In this document: positions 26,630 to 39,329 of the stretch, one piece after another | Layout of the letters: each line of letters starts with the position of its first letter | Position numbering within the stretch: the first letter of the stretch is position 1 | DNA from: Liolophura sinensis | Lineage: Eukaryota; Mollusca; Polyplacophora; Chitonida; Chitonidae | Assembly (NCBI RefSeq): GCF_032854445.1 | Contig: NC_088300.1 | Span: forward strand, 1,488,001 to 1,552,000 | Direction: 5' to 3' | DNA: 64,000 bases | Notes under the pieces: generated by a model | What the model saw: only the letters and a program-made list of their open reading frames with translations | The model's database searches: none | What the model was told of the DNA's origin: nothing | Made by a program: the position numbers and the translations under genes

Positions 26630-27989
26630 CTATGAGTCATGAGTCATGCTGGTGTGTCAACTATCTCAAACGATGGTCATGAGTCATGCTGGTGTGGTGT
26701 ATAAACTATCTCTTTATGTGAGTCATCCTGGTGTGGTGTATAAACCATTTCAATTGGCACCTGTGACTCAACTATCTCAGTCAGTGGATGTAAGTTATGC
26801 TGGTGTGGTGTGTAAACTATCTCATTCGGTCGCTGTAAGTTATGTTGGTGTGTCAACTATCTCATTAGGGCGACTATGAGTCATGCTGATGTGGTGTGTA
26901 AACTATCTTGCTTGGCGGCTGTAAGTTATGCTGGTGTGGTGTGTAAACTATCTTATTTGGCGGCTGTAAGTTATGCTGGTGTGGTGTGTAAACTATTTCA
27001 TTCGGTCGCTGTAAGTTATGTTGGTGTGTCAACTATCTCATTAGGGCGACTGTGAGTTATGCTCGTGTCGTGTGTCAACTGTCTCATTCGGCGGCTGTGA
27101 GTTATACCAGTGTAGTGTGTGGACTATCTCATTTAATATATCTAAGTCATGCTGATTGGCGTGTAAACTATCTTTTTCGGCGGCTGTGAGGCATGCTGGT
27201 GTGTAAACTGTCTCATTTGACAGCTGTAAGTTATGCTAGTTTGGTGTGTAAACTATCTCATTTGGCTGCTGGGCGTTATGCCAGTTTGGTGTGTATACGA
27301 TCTCATTTGACGGCTGTGAGTCATGCTGGTGTGGTGTGTAAACTATTTCTTTATTTGAGTCATGCTGATGTGTAAACTAGATCAATTGGCGACTGTGAGT
27401 CATGTTTGTATGGTGTATAAACTAGCTCATTCTACGGCTGTTAGTCATTCTGTTGTGGTGTGTCAACTATCTCATTCGGCGGCTGTAAGTTATACTGGTG
27501 TGGTGTATAAATTATCTCATTCGGAGGCTGTGAGTCATGCTGGTTTGGTGGTAAACTATCTCATTTGGCTGCCGTGAGTTACGCTAGTGTGGTGTGTAAA
27601 CTAACTCAATCCGCGCCTTTAATTTGTGCTGGTGTGGTGTGTGAAATATCTTACTTGGCGTCTGTAAGTTATGCTGGTGTCATGTGTAGACTATCTCATT
27701 TGGCAGGTGTGAGTTATGTTAGTGTGGTGTGTAACCTATCTCATTTGGCGTCTGTGAGTTATGCTGGTGAGGTGTGTTAACAAACTCATTTGGCCTCTGT
27801 AAGTTATGTTGGTCTGGTGTATAGATTATCTCATTTGGCGACTGTGAATTATGCTGGTGTGGTGTGCAATCTATCTCAGTAGGTGGCTGTAATTTATGCT
27901 GGTGTGGGGTGTAAACTATCTTATTTGGCAGCTGTGAGTCATGTTGGTGTAGTGTGTAATTATCTTCTTTGGCCCCTGTGAGCTATGTT
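26630..27989. repeat. Satellite array, left arm (45-bp unit)
   Basis: The unit contains CTGTGAGTTATGCTGGTGTG, GTGTGTAAACTATCTCATTT and GGCGG. Because 45 is a multiple of 3, open frames encoding VSYAGVVCKLSHLAA-like 15-residue repeats appear. Copies are divergent. The arm ends where the LINE begins and continues after it at 31133. Confidence 0.93.
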
Positions 27990-28101
27990 TTTTTGTTTTT
28001 TTTTTTCCACCAATCAGATTCTATTTTCCATTCATGCTGTAATCAGTCAATCTCATGCATCTCTAAGTACTCATACATTCATAATTTTGTTTTAACTATT
28101 T

Positions 28102-28620
28102 TCAAGTTTTAAAATTTTTCCCACGCTTTAGAAAATCGTCGCCTTTCCCGGATATATCAGCTATATGTTTTTCGATTTTATAATGGTCAGTTACCGTTTT
28201 CTGCAGGTTAATTATGTTTAATTTGGCGTCATTTCGTCTCATATAAAGGATGTAGTTTTTGCTAAAATTGTCAGTAAATTTAAAGGTGAAGAATTGTGTT
28301 TCTCGCTCCATCCCATAATAATGACTTTGGGAGTTATTTTAATATCAGTTTTGCACTTTTGTGATAGCCACTTTTCGTATTCTGTCCACAATTTACGTGT
28401 TTCCAGACATTCAATGAAAGGGTGTTCTATAGTGTCCTTACTGAGTCTGCAGTAATTACAAATATCGTCGTGTCTCTGTCCTATTTTAAACAGATAGGAG
28501 TTTGTTGGCGTTATCCTGTGTAAGACTGTGTATTGAAAATCTCGTAGCTTGGTGTATTGAGTGCATTGATAAATAGATTCGAATACCTTTTCCCACTCAG
28601 TTTCTTTCTAACCTTACAAT
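28102..28620 (-). pseudogene. C-terminal end of LINE ORF2, frameshifted
   Basis: The minus strand encodes a Cys/His stretch (CNYCRLSKDTIEHPFIEC), common near the ORF2 C-terminus of this LINE group, followed by a tail ending KRGKNFKT. It is out of frame with the upstream reverse-transcriptase frame ending at 28627, so a frameshift or stop separates them. Confidence 0.6.
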
Positions 28621-28626
28621 ATCCTT

Positions 28627-30474
28627 TCATTTTTCGTGGATTTTGATATTTTGCTGCAACTCATTATTTAATAAATCGTAAAAGCGTTTTGTTCCCCGTT
28701 TTTGTTTAGTCAGTAATCGTATGTTCGATGGAAAGGAGGGGCAATATACATCATGCTTCTCATTTATCGTGAGCCACTCGGTTGGAACATTTCGAATTAA
28801 CCTATTATAATCTAAGAAAATACGTTTCACTTTAAATTTTTGTTTAAAGTCTTTAAATGTTATCAAATTTCCTTCTGAATTTTTTAAATCCCTTATAAAC
28901 CTTACATTACTTTGATACCAGTGGCTAATAAAAAAATTTGGTTCTTTAAACCTTGGGTTATGCCATAAATGTTCATCAAGAATATACTCAATATTTGTCT
29001 GATATTTTTTGTGTGTTATTTCCTGCCATGCCCTTAGAGTATCTACCCAGAAAGGGTTGTTTACTCTTTTTAGTATTAGCCGTATATACTTACCCCCTGG
29101 TGTGAATAAACTTTTTATATCATTTTGACATATACTTACATTTTGCCATTTATATTTCGCTAATAATAATTTTCTCATCCAAGATATTTTTAAGGGTTGC
29201 ACAAATGGTATTAAGTTTACCATCCGTAATCCACCTTTTGAGTAGTCCTTTATGATAATGGATCTCTGTATCCTATCTAGACCATCATTCCATATGAATT
29301 TATAAAGTAATACATTTATTTCTTTCATAGTACTATCTGGTGGGTTTGGGAGGGAAAGGAACAAATGAATTAGTTTCGATAGAGCTGGAGATTTTATAAC
29401 TGTTATTTTCCCTTGCACTGGTAAGGTTCTAATTTTCCATATTTGAAGATCAGTTTTCAGTTCCTCTATTCTAGCCAAATAATTTATTTTCCATATGTTA
29501 TTAAATTCCACCGTTGAGAAATTTATACCCAATATGTTAAGTTTTTCCACCCAGTCTAATTTCACTTGCTCACATAGTTTTACATTGGATCCGGATAGAG
29601 AACATATCCATGCTGCCTTTGTTTTTTCTATATTGATTTTTAATCCTGGATATTTGTAAAATATATCTAAACACGATAGTGCTTCTGAGAGAGACTTTTC
29701 GGACCCATCTAAGATTAACTGTGTCTCATCAGCATATTGGCTTGTTTTATGTTCTGTTTCGTTTATATTTATTCCCTTTATAACTGGGTTATTTTGTATC
29801 ATTGAACCTAAAATTTCAGCACATAACAGAAAAATATACGGAGAAATTGGATCTCCTTGTCTACATCCTCTGCTAATATTAAACAGAGGTGATATAATGC
29901 CGTTTTGGACGATACACGTAGAAATATCAGTTTGAAACAATTTTATCCAGGATCTTATATCTTGTCCAAAATTAAAGGTTTCCAGTATTTCTTCTATGAA
30001 TTCCCAACAGATAGAGTCGAAGTCCTTTTCAAAATCTATTGACAGCAGTAACCCGGGTATTTGTCTCTCCTTTGTTTCAAACATTATGTCGTAAATTAGA
30101 CGTACATTCTCTGCAATGCATCTTCCGGAAATAAAACCCTTCTGATCTTCATTTATAATGTTATTAAGAAAGTTTTTAGCCGATTTGCAATACAAGCACT
30201 GTAGAGTTTGTAATTTACATTTTAATAAGGTGATGGGTCTCCAGTTTTTGAAAACATTTCTAGGTTTATTTGGTTTTGGTAAACATGTTATAATCCCTTG
30301 CTTTTGAGATCGTGACAATTCGCCTTGTAAAAAACTTCCATTTCCTGCCCTTAAAACAAAATATCCTACATCTTTCCAGAACATCTTATAGAATTCTACA
30401 TTGAAACCGTCTATTGCTGGAGTTTTATCATTTTTCATATTTCTCAAACAGTTTGTTAACTTCTCCAAAGTCAA
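28627..30474 (-). pseudogene. LINE ORF2 reverse transcriptase fragment
   Basis: A 615-codon frame with reverse-transcriptase motifs in order: NDKTPAIDGFNVEFYKMFW, WRPITLL, EDQKGFISGR, SIDFEKDFDS, GCRQGDPISPYIFLLCAEIL, QYADETQLILDGS and GLKINIEKTK. The pattern is closest to the L1/Tx1 group as I recall it. Two conserved positions are altered: FEKAFD reads FEKDFD, and the catalytic YADD reads YADE. With the lost endonuclease and frameshifts this marks an inactive copy. The start at 30474 is simply the first ATG after a break; coding similarity continues upstream. Confidence 0.85.
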
Positions 30475-31132
30475 TAACCCCTCTAATTTAACTGCATCAC
30501 CACCTAAGAGTCTATCTAGTTTTATGTCCTGAAGACGTCCCCTAAGGTTTTTTTCTTCTCTTACCGTTTTTGTATACAGTTTAGGATAATAATTTATCTG
30601 TGCCTCCAGAATATCTGCCGTTTGGTATATTTTTTTCCCATCGTCAAGTGTTAGTTTTGAGATAAGTTTGTTTGTATAATTCGTTTTTTTCCATAGCTAA
30701 AAAGTATTTTGTCGGTTTTTCTCCTGGTTCGATCTTTCTTGCTTTTGACCTAATAAGCAATCCATCTATTTTTCTCTCAGCTTTTGATATTCTATTTTAA
30801 AGTTATTGAGTTCATCTAGCTTCGAATCTGTTACATTGATAAGCTTTGTTTGAATTTCCCTATCTATTTCTTCAATTTTCCAGTTGTGTTTCTCTTATCC
30901 TTTCTTCTTTCCGTTTTCTTGATGAATATTTAATTGTTTCTCCTCTTATTTTCATTAGCAATACTTCTAAAAATAATTGATCACTGATGCAAAGCTGTAT
31001 TCGATCTTTAAGAATATTTTTTAAATTGTCTCTGTTGTATATTATAGGACTATATTTATCTAATGTTTCATCAATAATATTTTTGACTAAGTCAATATAT
31101 GCTGAGTCTTTTAACATTGAACAGTTTAATTT

Positions 31133-34100
31133 CTGTGAGCTATGTTGGTGTGGTGTGTAATGTATCTTCTTTGGCCTCTGTGAGCTATGTTGGTGTGGTG
31201 TGTAAACTATCTCATTCGGCGCCCGTAAGTTATGCTGGTGTGTTTTGTAGACCATATCATTTTGCCTATTTGAGTTATGCTAATGTGGTGTGTAAACTAT
31301 CTCATTCAGCGACTTTGAGTTATGTTCGTGTGATGTGTAACCTACCTCATTTGGCGGCTGTGAGGTGTCCTAGTTTGGTATGTAAGCTATCTCAGTTGGC
31401 CTCTAGGAGTAATGCTGGTGTGGTGTATAAACTAGCTCATTTGGCCTCTACAAGTAATGTTGGTCTAGTGTATAAACTATCCCATTTGCCTGCTGTGAGT
31501 TATGCTAGTGTTGTGTGTAAACTCTCTCATTTGGCGGCTGTGAGTTTTGCGGGTGTGATGTATAAAGTAGACTATCTCATTTGGCGAATGTGAGTTATGC
31601 TGGTGTGGTGTGTAAACTATTTGTGTGAGTGATGCTCGTGAGGTGTGTAAACTAGATCAGTCGACGACTGTGAGTTATGCTGATTTGGTGTGTACATTAT
31701 CTCATTTGGCGGCTGTGAGTTCTGTTGGTGTGTCAACTATCTCATTCGGCGGCTGTGAGTCATTGTGGAGTGTCAACTATCTCATTCAACTGATGAGAGT
31801 TACGCTGGTGCGGTGTGCAAACTATCTCATCCAACGGCTGTGAGTCATGCTGATGTATTAACTATGTCAATCGACGGCTGTGAGTCATGTTGGTGATGCT
31901 GATGTGGTGTGTAAACTATCTTATTTGGCGGCTGTAAGTTATGCTGGTGTGTCAACTATCTCATTAGGGCGACTGTAAGATCATGGTGTCGTGTGTCAAC
32001 TGTCTCATTCGGCGGCTGTGAGTTATACCGGTGTAGTGTCTAGACTTTCGCATTTGGCGGCTGTGAGTGATGCTGGTGTGGCGTATGAGAGTGGTGGAAT
32101 GTGCAAACTATTTCATTTGGCCGGTGTAAATTATGCAGTGTGGTGTGTAAACTATCTTATTTGGCGTCTGTCAGTTATGCTGGTGTGGTGTGTATACTGG
32201 CTCATTCGGCCTTTGTGAGTGTTTTGATGGGTTGTACAAACTATTTCATTTGGTGTCTGTGAGATTTGCGGTGTGGTGTGTAAACTATCTCATTCGGTGG
32301 CTGAGAGCTATTCTGGTCTGGTGTGTCGACTCTCTTATTCAGCGGCTGTGAGTTATACCGCTGTAGTGTGTAGACTTTCACATTTGACGGCTGTGAGGCA
32401 TGCTGGTGTGGTATGGTGTGTAAACTGTCTCCTTTGACGTCTGTAAATCATGCTGGTGTGTCAACTTATCTGTGAGTTATGCTAGTGTCGTGTGTCAACC
32501 GTCGCATTTGACGGCTGTGAGTGATGCTGGTGTGGCGTATGAACTATATCCTTCCGCGGCTGTGAGTTAGGCTGTTGTAGTGTGAAAACTATCTCATTTG
32601 GAGGTTGTAAGTTATGCTGATTTGGTGTGTAAACTATCTCATTTGGCTGCTCTAAGTGATGCTGTTGTGGTGTATAAACTAGATCATTTGACTGCTGTGT
32701 GTTATGCTGGTGAGGTGTGCAGACTGTCTCATTCGGCGGGTGTGAGTTGTGCTGACGGGTGTGTAAACTATCTCATTTGGCGGCTGTGAATTATGTGGTG
32801 TGGTGTACAAACTATCTCATTTGGCCGCTGTGAGTTATGTGGTGGGGTGTGCAAACTCTCATTTGGCGGCTGTGAATTATGTGGTGTGGTGTACAAACTA
32901 TCTCATTTGGCCGCTGTGAGTTATGCGGTGGGCTGTGCAAACTCTCATTTGGCGACTGTAAATTATGCGGTGTGGTGTGTAAATTATCTTATTTGGCGTC
33001 TTTGAGCTACGCTGGTGTAGTGTGTAACTTGCTCTTTTGGCGTCTTTGAGTTACACTGCTGTAGTGTGTAACTTGATCATTTGGCGTCTTTGAGTTACGC
33101 TGGTGTAGTGTGTAACTTGCTCATTTGGCTACTGTGAGTTACGCTGGTGTAGTGTGTAACTTGCTCACTTGGCGTCTTTGAGTTACGCTGGGGTGGTGTG
33201 TAACTTGCTCATTTGGCTACTGTGAGTTACGCTGGTGTAGTGTGTAACTTGCTTATTTGGCGTCTTTGAGTTACGCTCGTGTAGTGTGTAACTTGCTCAT
33301 TTGGCGTCTTTGAAATACGCTGGTGTAGTGGGTAACTTGCTCTTTAGGCGTCTTTGAGTTACGCTGGTGTAGTGTGTAACTTGCTCATTTGGCTACTGTG
33401 AGTTATGCTGGTGTAGTGTGTAACTTGCTCATTTGGCGTCTTTGAGTTATGCTGGTGTGGTGTGTAACTTTCTCATTTGGCGACTTTGAGTTACGCTGGT
33501 GTGGTGTGTAACTTGCTCATTTGGCTACTGTGAGTTACGCTGGTGAACTGTGTAACTTGCTTATTTGGCGTCTTTGAGTTATGCTGGTGTGGTATGTAAC
33601 TGCCTCATTTGGCGTCTTTGAGTTACGCTGGTGTAGTGTGTAACTTGCTCATTTGGCGACTGTGAGATACGCTGGTGTAGTGTGTAACTTGCTCATTTGG
33701 CGTCTTTGAGTTACGCTGGTGTAGTGTCTAACTTGCTCATTTGGCTACTGTGAGTTACGCTGGTGTGGTGTGTAACTTGCTCATTTGGCTACTGTGGGTT
33801 ATGTTGGTGTTGTGTGTAACTTGCTCATTTGGCTATTGTGAGTTATGCTGGTGTGGTGTGTAACTTCCTCATTTGGCGTCTTTGAGTTACGCTGGTGTGG
33901 TGTGTAACTTTCTCATTTGGCTACTGTGAGTTACGCTGGTGTAGTGTGTAACTTGCTCATTTCGCTATTGTGAGTTACGCTGGTGTGGTGTGTAACTTTC
34001 TTATTTGGCGTCTTTGTGTTACGCTGGTGTGGTGTGTAACTTGCTCATTTGGTTACTGTGAATTACGCTGGTGTAGTGTGCAACTTGCTCATTTGGCTAC

Positions 34101-37100
34101 TGTGAGTTACGCTGGTGTGGTATGTAACTTTCTCATTTGCCTACTGTGAGTTACGCTGGTGTAGTGTGTAACTTGCTCATTTGGCTACTGTGAGTTACGC
34201 TGGTGTGGTGTGTAACTTGTTCATTTGGCTACTGTAAGTTACGCTGGTGTAGTGTGTAACTTGCTCTTTTGGCGTCTTTGAGTTACGCTGGTGTAGTGTG
34301 TAACTTGCTCTTTTGGTGTCTTTGAGTTACGCTGGTGTAGTGTATAACTTGCTTATTTGGCGTCTTTGAGTTACGCTGGTGTAGTGGGTAACTTGCTCAT
34401 TTGGCGTCTTTAAGTTACGCTTGGTGTAGTGTGTAACTTGCTCATTTGGCGTCTTTGAGTTACGCTGGTGTGGTGTGTAACTTGCTCATTTGGCGTCTTT
34501 GAGTTGCGCTGCTGTAGTGTGTATCTTGCTCATTTGGCGTCTTTGAGTTACGCTTGGGTAGTGTGTAGCTTGCTCATTTGGCTACTGTGAGATATGCTGG
34601 TGTAGTGTGTAGCTTGCTCATTTGGCTACTGTGAGTTAAGCTGGTGTGGCATGTAACTTGCTCATTTGGCTACTGTGAGTTACGCTGGTGTAGTGTGTAA
34701 CTTCCTCTTTAGGCTACTGTGAGTTACGCTGGTGTAGTGTGTAACTTGTTCATTCGGCGTCTTTGAGTTACGCTGGTGTAGTGTGTAACTTGCTCTTTTG
34801 GCCTCTTTGAGTTACGCTGGTGTAGTGTGTAACTTGCTCAATTGGCGTCTTTGAGTTACGCTGGTGTGGTGTGTAACTTGCTGAGTTGGCGTCTTTGAGT
34901 TACGCTGGTGTAGTGTGTAACTTACTCATTTGGCTACTGTGAGTTATGCTGGTGTAGTGTGTAGCTTGCTCATTTGGCGTCTTTGAGTTATGCTGGTGTG
35001 GTGTGTAACTTTCTCTTTTGGCGTCTTTGAGTTACGCTTGTGTAGTGTATAACTTCCTTATTTGGCGTCTTTGAGTTACGCTGGTGTAGTGTGTAACTTG
35101 CTCATTTGGCGTCTTTGAGTTACGCTGGTGTAGTGTGTAACTTGCTTATTTGGCGTCTTTGAGTTACGCTGGTGTAGTGTGTAACTTGCTCATTTGGCGT
35201 CTTTGAGTTACGCTGGTGTAGTGTGTAACTTGCTCAATTGGCGTCTTTGAGTTACGCTGGTGTAGTGTGTAACTTGCTGATTTGGCGTCTTTGAGTTACG
35301 CTGGTGTAGTGTGTAACTTGCTCATTTGGCGTCTTTGAGTTACGCTGGTGTAGTGTGTAACTTACTCATTTGGCTACTGTGAGTTATGCTGCTGTAGTGT
35401 GTAGCTTGCTCATTTGGCGTCTTTGAGTTACGCTGGTGTAGTGTGTAACTTGCTCATTTGGCTACTGTGAGTTATGCTGGTGTAGTGTGTAGCTTGCTCA
35501 TTTGGCTACTGTGAGTTGCGCTGGTGTAGTGTGTAACTTGCTCACTTGGCGTCTTTGAGTTACGCTGGTGTGGTGTGTGACTTGCTCATTTGGCTACAGT
35601 GATTTACGCTGGTGTAGTGTGTAACTTGCTCTTTAGGCTATTGTGAGTTATGCTGGTGTGGTGTGTAACTTGCTCATTTGGCGTCTTTGAGTTGCGCTGG
35701 TGTAGTGTGTAACTTGCTCACTTGGCGTCTTTGAGTTACGCTGGTGTAGTGTGTAACTTACTCATTTGGCTACTGTGAGTTATGCTGCTGTAGTGTGTAG
35801 CTTGCTCATTTGGCGTCTTTGAGTTACGCTGGTGTGGTGTGTAACTTGCTCATTTGGCTACTGTAAGTTATGCTGGTGTAGTGTGTAACTTGCTCATTTG
35901 GCTACTGTGAGTTGCGCTGGTGTAGTGTGTTACTTGCTCACTTGGCGTCTTTGAGTTACGCTGGTGTAGTGTGTAACTTGCTCATTTGGCTATTGTGAGT
36001 TAAGCTGGTGTGGTGTGTAACTCGCTCATTTGGCGTCTTTGAGTTACGCTGGTGTGGTGTGTAACTTGCTCATTTGGTTACTGTGAGTTACGCTGGTCTG
36101 GTGTGTAACTTGCTCATTTGGCTACTGTGAGTTTTGCTGGTGTAGTGTGCAGCTTGCTCATTTGGCTACTCTGAGTTACGCTGGTGTAGTGTGCAACTTT
36201 CTCATTTGGCTACTGTGAGTTACGCTGGTGTAGTGTGTAACTTGCTCATTTGGCGTCTTTGAGTTACGCTGGTGTAGTGTGTAACTTGCTCTTTTGGCGT
36301 CTTTGAGTTACGCTGGTGTAGTGTGTAACTTGCTCAATTGGCGTCTTTGAGTGACGCTGGTGTGGTGTGTAACTTGCTCATTTGGCTACTGTGAGTTACG
36401 CTGGTGTAGTGTGTAACTTGCTCATTTGGCGTCATTGAGTTACGCTGGTGTGGAGTGTGTAGCTTGCTCATTTGGCTACTGTGAGTTATGCTGTTTTTGT
36501 GTAACTTGCTCATTTGGCTACTGTGAGTTGCGCTGGTGTGGCATGTAACTTGCTCATTTGGCTACAGTGAGTTACGCTGGTGTGGTGTGTAACTTGCTCA
36601 TTTGGCTACTGTGAGTTATGTGGTGTTGTGTGTAACTTGCTCATTTGGCTATTGTGAGTTACGCTGGTGTGGTGTGTAACTTCCTCATTTGGCGTCTTTG
36701 AGTTACGCTGGTGTGGTGTGTAACTTTCTCATTTGGCTACTGTGAGTTACGCTGGTGTAGTGTGTAACTTGCTCATTTCGCTACTGTGAGTTATGCTGGT
36801 GTGGTGTGTAACTTTCTTATTTGGCGTCTTTGTGTTACGCTGGTGTGGTGTGTACCTTGCTCATTTGGTTACTGTGAGTTACGCTGGTGTAGTGTGCAAC
36901 TTGCTCATTTGGCTACTGTGAGTTATGCTGGTGTGGTGTGTAACTTTCTTATTTGGCGTCTTTGTGTTACGCTGGTGTGGTGTGTAACTTGCTCATTTGG
37001 TTACTGTGAGTTACGCTGGTGTAGTGTGCAACTTGCTCATTTGGCTACTGTGAGTTACGCTGGTGTGGTATGTAACTTGCTCATTTGCCTACTGTGAGTT

Positions 37101-38010
37101 ACGCTGGTGTAGTGTGTAACTTGCTCATTTGGCTACTGTGAGTTACGCTGGTGTAGTGTGTAACTTGCTCATTTGGCTACTGTGAGTTACGCTGGTGTAG
37201 TTTGTAACTTGCTCTTTTGGCGTCTTTGAGTTACGCTGGTGTAGTGTGTAACTTGCTCTTTTGGCGTCTTTGAGTTACGCTGGTGTAGTGTATAACTTGC
37301 TTATTTTGCGTCTTTGAGTTACGCTGGTGTAGTGTGTAACTTGCTCATTTGGCGTCTTTAAGTTACGCTGGTGTAGTGTGTAACTTGCTCATTTGGCTAC
37401 TGTGAGTTTTGCTGGTGTAGTGTGTAGCTTGCTCATTTGGCATCTTTGAGTTACGCTGGTGTAGTGTGTAACTTGCTCATTTGGCTACTGTGAGTTATGC
37501 TGGTGTAGTGTGTAACTTGCTCATTAGGCTACTGTGAGTTACGCTGGTGTAGTGTGTAACTTGCTCAATTGGCGTCTTTGAGTTACGCTGGTGTGGTGTG
37601 TGACTTGCTCATTTGGCTACTGTGAGTTATGCTGGTGTGTTGTGTAACTTGCTCATTTGGCTACTGTGAGTTATGCTGGTGTGGTGTGTATACTGGCTCA
37701 TTCGGCCTCTGTGAGTTATGCTGGTGTGGTGTGTATACTGGCTCATTCGGCCTCTGTGAGTTATGCTGGTGTAGTGTGTATACTGGCTCATTCGGCCTGT
37801 GTGAGTTGTACTGATGGGGTGTGCAAATTATCTCATTTGGTGTCTGTGAGTTTTGCGGTGTGGTGTGTAAACTATCTCATTTGGTGGCTGTGAATTTTGT
37901 TGGTGTGGTGTGTAAACTATTTTATATGGCTGCTTTGAGTTATGCCGGTGTGGTGGATAAGCTAGGTCTTTTAGCAGCTGTAAGGAGCTGTCTTATGTTT
38001 GTAATATCGA
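31133..38010. repeat. Satellite array, right arm (45- and 44-bp subfamilies)
   Basis: Continues the array at 26.6-28.0 kb. From 31.13 to about 33.0 kb and from about 37.68 to 38.01 kb the units are the divergent 45-bp type (GTGTAAACTATCTC). Between them the units are a more uniform 44-bp type (TTTGAGTTACGCTGGTGTAG, GTGTAACTTGCTCATTTGGC), alternating GGCGTCTTTGAG and GGCTACTGTGAG heads. About 150 units here, and about 185 in both arms. Short open frames are products of the repeat. The array ends about 320 bp before the patched start codon. Confidence 0.95.
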
Positions 38011-38328
38011 CCTGATAAACTAATTCACGTTTTAGAGCTTTACATCTCTCCGTGAGAGTTTTACACCCCTTTGTGCAAACTCCGTCGTAACTTTATGGGT
38101 TTACGTAATGTGGCATTATAACACTGTGTGAGATCGCAGAGCACCATTGATTTTAGTCGACTTAAACCAAAGATCTGGAACCTGCATGTAGTACATGACG
38201 GTTTGTCCTCGGAAAGTCTCTTACGGCGTCAATTTCTATTGTGTTACAGACCAAAGGTTATAGCGGCTGAATACTGTAGCAATCCATTTATACTAAAGAC
38301 AGAGGAACACTGAGCAGGCAATAATAAA
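38011..38328 (+). promoter_or_regulatory. 5' flank of patched-domain gene copy B
   Basis: Unique sequence between the end of the satellite and the first ATG. It must hold the 5' UTR and probably the core promoter, but I cannot identify a convincing TATA box or initiator. It is not similar to the flank upstream of copy A (533 onward). Confidence 0.3.
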
Positions 38329-39329
38329 ATGGGGTGTTGCTCAGGCGTGAATTTATTTATCACAGCGTGTGAGAATGTTTTCTCAAAGTATGGGAGATAT
38401 GTTGGGACATACCCATGGTGGTTCATTATTGGCAGTGTTCTTGTGAACGGTGGCTTGGGAGTGCTTCTCCTGGGCATCCAGTCCGTGAATGACGTGGAGA
38501 AGGTGTACGTGCCCACCGGGAACCAGGCGGCCAAAGACAGGCACGCCGCCAGGACCATGTTTCCTGACAAAAGTGGGACTTCCTCTACCCACAACACGTC
38601 ACAGATGACGGTAAATTCGGGGAGGTCATCTTCACGTCTGCTGTCGGCTCTAACATCTGACAGGCCCTGTCATAACAGAAATGGCGGAAATCAGCCGGAA
38701 GATCAAAACCTTCTCTTTTACTGACTCAAACGATAGCCGAGTGGATTTTGAGACTGCATGTGCTCGTTTGCTGGGAAACTGTGTCGTTTCCGGCGAGTTT
38801 ATTCCTCAAAAAGGAATTCCTGTCTGATCTAAATAACAATAAAGTCTCCTATCCTGATTACAACAATGGCGTACAGAATGTGGATCTGTCGTTATACCTG
38901 TCTGGAGTAGGTCACAACAATGGTACACTGTACGCAGCAAACTATTTAAAGCTCAAGTACAATTTACGCCAGGACACCCCACAAAACACTATTCTCTCTG
39001 GCAATGGGAGGAAGAGTTCCTCAGTCAAAATGTCGGCCTATGACCACAAATACAACGCTACAGATTTAGCTTATGCAGTGTCCGACTCATTAAACGTCGA
39101 ACTGACCGAAAACTCGGGAGGTGACATCATGTGGTTCAGTTTGACCTTTACTCTGATGATCACCTACGCCAGCATCGTCACTTCCGGTGGAAACTGTGTG
39201 TCAACCAAAGGCTTCCTGTCGACAGCCGGTGTTCTGGCGGCCGGACTGGGAATCCTGGCGGGATTTGGGGTCGCCAGTAGGATCCTGCCTTCTCAAACAT
39301 AGTAGGAATCATGCCCTTTCTGGTTATAG
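38329..39329 (+). CDS. Patched gene copy B, exon 1 (frameshifted as assembled)
   Basis: Starts at the ATG matching copy A in register (FITACENVFSKYG). Compared with copy A, one base is missing near 38578, one is missing near 38656, and one is extra near 38808. A further base is missing near 39284, where the frame has to change for VASRI to continue into FSNIVGIMPFLVIG. Without these changes the frame breaks into 38329-38724 and 38748-39302. The donor after ATAG (GTAAGG at 39330) leaves phase 1. Confidence 0.75.

Larger units (their letters stand above)
27990..31132 (-). mobile_element. 5'-truncated LINE (L1/Tx1-like) inserted in the satellite
   Basis: A minus-strand non-LTR retrotransposon of about 3.1 kb. 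Its 3' end lies at the left, marked by a T-rich run at about 27988-28008, the complement of a poly(A) tail. The flanks share the 14-mer CTGTGAGCTATGTT at 27976-27989 and 31133-31146, which fits a target-site duplication, although it is close to the array unit itself. The right (5') part holds only the linker before the reverse transcriptase, so the endonuclease is missing. The reading frame is broken near 30.5 and 28.6 kb. Non-autonomous and probably dead. Confidence 0.88.
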
